A DNA stretch of 10,710 nucleotides, taken from Solirubrobacteraceae bacterium (lineage in GTDB: Bacteria; Actinomycetota; Thermoleophilia; Solirubrobacterales; Solirubrobacteraceae). Under the pieces are notes generated by a model, which was not told the origin of the DNA, ran no database searches, and worked only from the letters and a program-made list of their open reading frames with translations. Each line of letters starts with the position of its first letter. The stretch's first letter is position 1. Shown here piece by piece: positions 9,262 to 10,710 of the stretch. The DNA is taken from NCBI GenBank assembly GCA_025928415.1, contig JAICJK010000045.1:1-10710 (forward strand), in the 5' to 3' direction. The position numbers and the translations under genes are program-made.

Positions 9262-9267
9262 AGAGTA
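9262..9267 (-). promoter_or_regulatory. Predicted -10 element of the DUF47-pit operon (TACTCT)
   Basis: Read on the minus strand, TACTCT fits TANNNT and ends 9 nt before the ATG at 9252. With no Shine-Dalgarno sequence in the gap (GCGGCCGCG), a leaderless or near-leaderless transcript is likely. No clear -35 hexamer is present, and no direct-repeat PHO box is seen nearby. Confidence 0.5.
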
Positions 9268-9273
9268 GCGCGT

Positions 9274-9304
9274 GGGGGCGATGGGAATTGGGCCCCTCGC
9301 CCCC
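9274..9304 (-). terminator. Hairpin between the transglycosylase and the DUF47-pit operon
   Basis: GGGGGCGA (9274-9281) pairs perfectly with TCGCCCCC (9297-9304). After one mismatch, three more G-C pairs (9283-9285 with 9293-9295) close the loop. It lies 15 nt downstream of the transglycosylase stop and so is a fair terminator candidate, though no T tract follows. It also covers the -35 region of the next promoter, so an operator role is possible. Confidence 0.45.
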
Positions 9305-9319
9305 GCCCGCCGGAGCGGG

Positions 9320-10255
9320 TCAGCCGCCGAAGCGCCCGCGCAGCGCGAGCACGTTGTCCACGTAGCGCCGGGTCTCGGGCAGCATCCCGATCCGCCGCAC
9401 CGAGGCCAGGCCCTGGTAGTAGCCGGCCGCGGCCAGCGCCGCGTCGCCGCCGGTCTGCCGGAGGAGCTGGCCGAGGTAGAGCACCCCCGCGCCGACGTTG
9501 TCGGTGGCCGAGGCCGGGTCGAGCGTGCGTGCGGCGAGGTTGGCCTGGACGTAGTCCCACGTGCCGGGCATGACCTGCATGACCCCGCGGGCGTTGGCCG
9601 AGGAGACCATCGCGTTGTTGAACCCGCTCTCCTGCCAGGCGATCGCGCTGGCCAGGGACGCCGGGACGCCGTTGCGCGCGGCCACGGCGGCGATGTCGGC
9701 GGCGCTCACGCGGGCCGGCGTGGGCTCGGGGCTCGCGACCGGGACGTGCTCGACGGCGGGGGCGGGCTCGGCGGCCCCCGCGGGCTGTGGCGCGCCCGTG
9801 GGCAGCTTGAGGACGGTGCCGGCGAGCAGCGGCCCGTCCGGGTCCAGGCCGTTCATCTGGGCGATCTGCGCGGCGGGCACGCGGCTGGTCGCGGCCAGGC
9901 CGGAGAGCGTGTCGCCCGGCCGGACGGTGTACGCGCCCAGCGGCTCGGGCGCGGCGGCCGCCTCGGAGCCGCCGACGCCCACGGCCGTCGCGCTGACAGG
10001 GGCCGCGGGGGCGGCGGCCAGCGCCCGGGCCGCCTCGTCGACGGTCGGGATCTTCAGCGTGGTGCCGGCGATCACCTGCGCGTCGGGGGCCAGGCCGTTG
10101 GCGGCGGCGAAGGACCTGGTGGTGAGGTTGTGCGCGGCGGCGATCGTCCACAGCGTCTCCCCGGGGGCGACCGTGTGGTCGATCGAGGCCGAGGCGGCCG
10201 CCGGAGCGAGGGCCACCGCAGCGGCGGCGAGCAGGGCAGGGCGGATGAGGCGCAT
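9320..10255 (-). CDS. Secreted lytic transglycosylase with two LysM domains
   Basis: This 311-residue exported enzyme is predicted to bind peptidoglycan and cleave its MurNAc-GlcNAc bonds. It begins with a signal peptide (Arg2, Arg5, Ala/Leu core, cleavage near ASAS, residue 24). LysM 1 follows at about 26-70 (HTVAPGETLWTIAAAHN, ending TTLKIP) and LysM 2 at about 108-152 (YTVRPGDTLSGLA, ending TVLKLP). A Pro/Ala-rich linker (153-183) and an SLT domain (about 184-305) complete it. In the SLT domain AWQESGFN gives catalytic Glu209. GVMQVMPGTW (224-233), NVGAGVLYLGQLL (253-265) and AAAGYYQG (276-282, usually AAYNAG) are the expected follow-on motifs. ATG 10255 is set by the signal peptide; a GAGGG lies too close to act as a normal ribosome site and no clear -10 is seen. 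It is likely involved in wall growth, division or remodelling. It is transcribed separately from the phosphate operon, with a hairpin between them. Confidence 0.92.
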   Translation of the reverse strand: MRLIRPALLAAAAVALAPAAASASIDHTVAPGETLWTIAAAHNLTTRSFAAANGLAPDAQVIAGTTLKIPTVDEAARALAAAPAAPVSATAVGVGGSEAAAAPEPLGAYTVRPGDTLSGLAATSRVPAAQIAQMNGLDPDGPLLAGTVLKLPTGAPQPAGAAEPAPAVEHVPVASPEPTPARVSAADIAAVAARNGVPASLASAIAWQESGFNNAMVSSANARGVMQVMPGTWDYVQANLAARTLDPASATDNVGAGVLYLGQLLRQTGGDAALAAAGYYQGLASVRRIGMLPETRRYVDNVLALRGRFGG

Positions 10256-10267
10256 GCCCTCAGGGCT

Positions 10268-10331
10268 ACCACGCGACTCCCGGCGCGCACGCTCCGCGCG
10301 CGTGGTTACGGCACGTTGCAAGGCGACGTGC
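10268..10331. promoter_or_regulatory. Inverted repeats in the divergent promoter region
   Basis: The roughly 100-nt gap between the divergent transglycosylase and right-edge gene holds two inverted repeats. The first is ACCACGCG (10268-10275) with CGCGTGGT (10299-10306). The second is GCACGT (10311-10316) with ACGTGC (10326-10331). The palindromic TTGCAA (10316-10321) lies between the arms of the second. They are placed where a regulator could act on both promoters, but short palindromes arise easily at this GC content. Confidence 0.3.
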
Positions 10332-10343
10332 GCCCGTTGCCGG

Positions 10344-10349
10344 TACGGT
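10344..10349 (+). promoter_or_regulatory. Predicted -10 element of the right-edge gene (TACGGT)
   Basis: TACGGT fits TANNNT and ends 8 nt before the GTG start at 10358. As with uvrA and the DUF47 gene, no Shine-Dalgarno sequence intervenes, which suggests a leaderless transcript. TTGCAA at 10316-10321 is 22 nt upstream, too far for a standard -35. Confidence 0.45.
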
Positions 10350-10357
10350 CTCGGCGC

Positions 10358-10710
10358 GTGAGCGCTCCTGGACCCACCGTCACGGTGACGGGCACCGATC
10401 GGGCCAACCTGATGGCGAGCCTGACCGTGCGCTTCGGCAAGGTCGAGGTCGTCGAGGAGCGCGAGGTCGCGCTGGCCGACGGGACGCGCGGCTGGGAGCT
10501 CACGGTCCGCCACCGCCCGTTCACGAGCGGGGCCGACGCCGACGACGGCGGTGGAGCCGGGCAGGGCGACGCCGAAGAGGCGGCGGCGCTGCTCGCCGAC
10601 GCCGAGGCCGCGGCCGAGCGGCTGCGCGCCGACGCCGCCGCCGAGGCGGCGCAGGTCCGCGAGCGGGCCGGCGTCGAGGCGTCGCACGTGCGGGTGGCCT
10701 CGGAGTCCGA
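10358..10710 (+). CDS. Protein of unknown function, N-terminal part (runs off the window)
   Basis: An open frame starting at GTG 10358 continues past the window edge; 117 codons are visible. I do not recognise the family. The first 50 or so residues (SAPGPTVTVTGTDRANLMAS, then VRFGKVEVVEEREVALADG) look like a small beta-rich domain. A Gly/Asp-rich linker follows (about 54-68). After it comes an Ala/Glu/Arg-rich stretch (EEAAALLADAEAAAERLRAD onward) likely to form a long helix or coiled coil. Codon use is like the neighbours. GTG 10358 is preferred because a -10 hexamer lies 8 nt upstream, as at other starts in this window. It is transcribed divergently from the transglycosylase. The role is unknown; a coiled-coil scaffold or regulator would fit, but nothing visible proves it. 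Confidence 0.65.
   Translation, partial: MSAPGPTVTVTGTDRANLMASLTVRFGKVEVVEEREVALADGTRGWELTVRHRPFTSGADADDGGGAGQGDAEEAAALLADAEAAAERLRADAAAEAAQVRERAGVEASHVRVASES

Overview
The window is a very GC-rich stretch, with G or C at almost every third codon position, of what looks like an actinobacterial chromosome. Several signs point to Actinomycetota: a Gram-positive-type LexA box (GAAC-N4-GTTC) before uvrA, GTG starts with 4-nt overlaps, and TANNNT -10 hexamers 8-9 nt upstream of start codons, which suggests leaderless transcripts. A Solirubrobacterales/Thermoleophilia-like lineage is plausible from overall feel, but no marker here proves it. All genes found are housekeeping or ordinary accessory genes. 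I see no phage, IS element, CRISPR array, tRNA or rRNA, and no clearly new multi-gene system.

Layout. Positions 1-73 hold the last codons of an unidentified plus-strand gene. Positions 74-267 are non-coding and carry two nearly identical 57-bp tandem units, each able to fold into a long hairpin. A secreted clan GH-A-type glycosidase (268-1419) follows. Its stop codon touches a perfect SOS-box core and a -10 hexamer that appear to drive uvrA (1453-4371). A hairpin and a Shine-Dalgarno site then lead into a two-gene ABC-2 exporter, with the ATPase at 4410-5342 and the permease at 5339-6196 (ATGA overlap). A 394-nt non-coding stretch (6197-6590) with several inverted repeats, including a perfect 10-bp one, precedes a hexapeptide-repeat acyltransferase (6591-7202).

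From 7266 to 10255 genes run on the minus strand. In transcription order these are a LysM-LysM-SLT lytic transglycosylase (10255-9320), a DUF47/PhoU-like protein (9252-8626), a PiT-family phosphate permease (8617-7505) and a small two-helix membrane protein (7508-7266). The last three form a tight operon with an 8-nt gap and a 4-nt overlap. Palindromes at 7202-7255 separate the convergent transcription units. At the right edge a plus-strand gene of unknown function (10358 to beyond 10710) is transcribed divergently from the transglycosylase.

How the genes work together. UvrA is the damage-recognition ATPase of nucleotide excision repair and is predicted to be SOS-induced. The exporter behind it may receive some read-through but has no obvious functional link. 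The DUF47-PiT-small protein operon is a low-affinity phosphate uptake module. The transglycosylase, glycosidase and acyltransferase are envelope or extracellular functions with no pathway visible in the window. The most interesting signals are non-coding: the tandem hairpin repeat, the SOS promoter of uvrA, the leaderless-type promoters and the structured 6197-6590 region.
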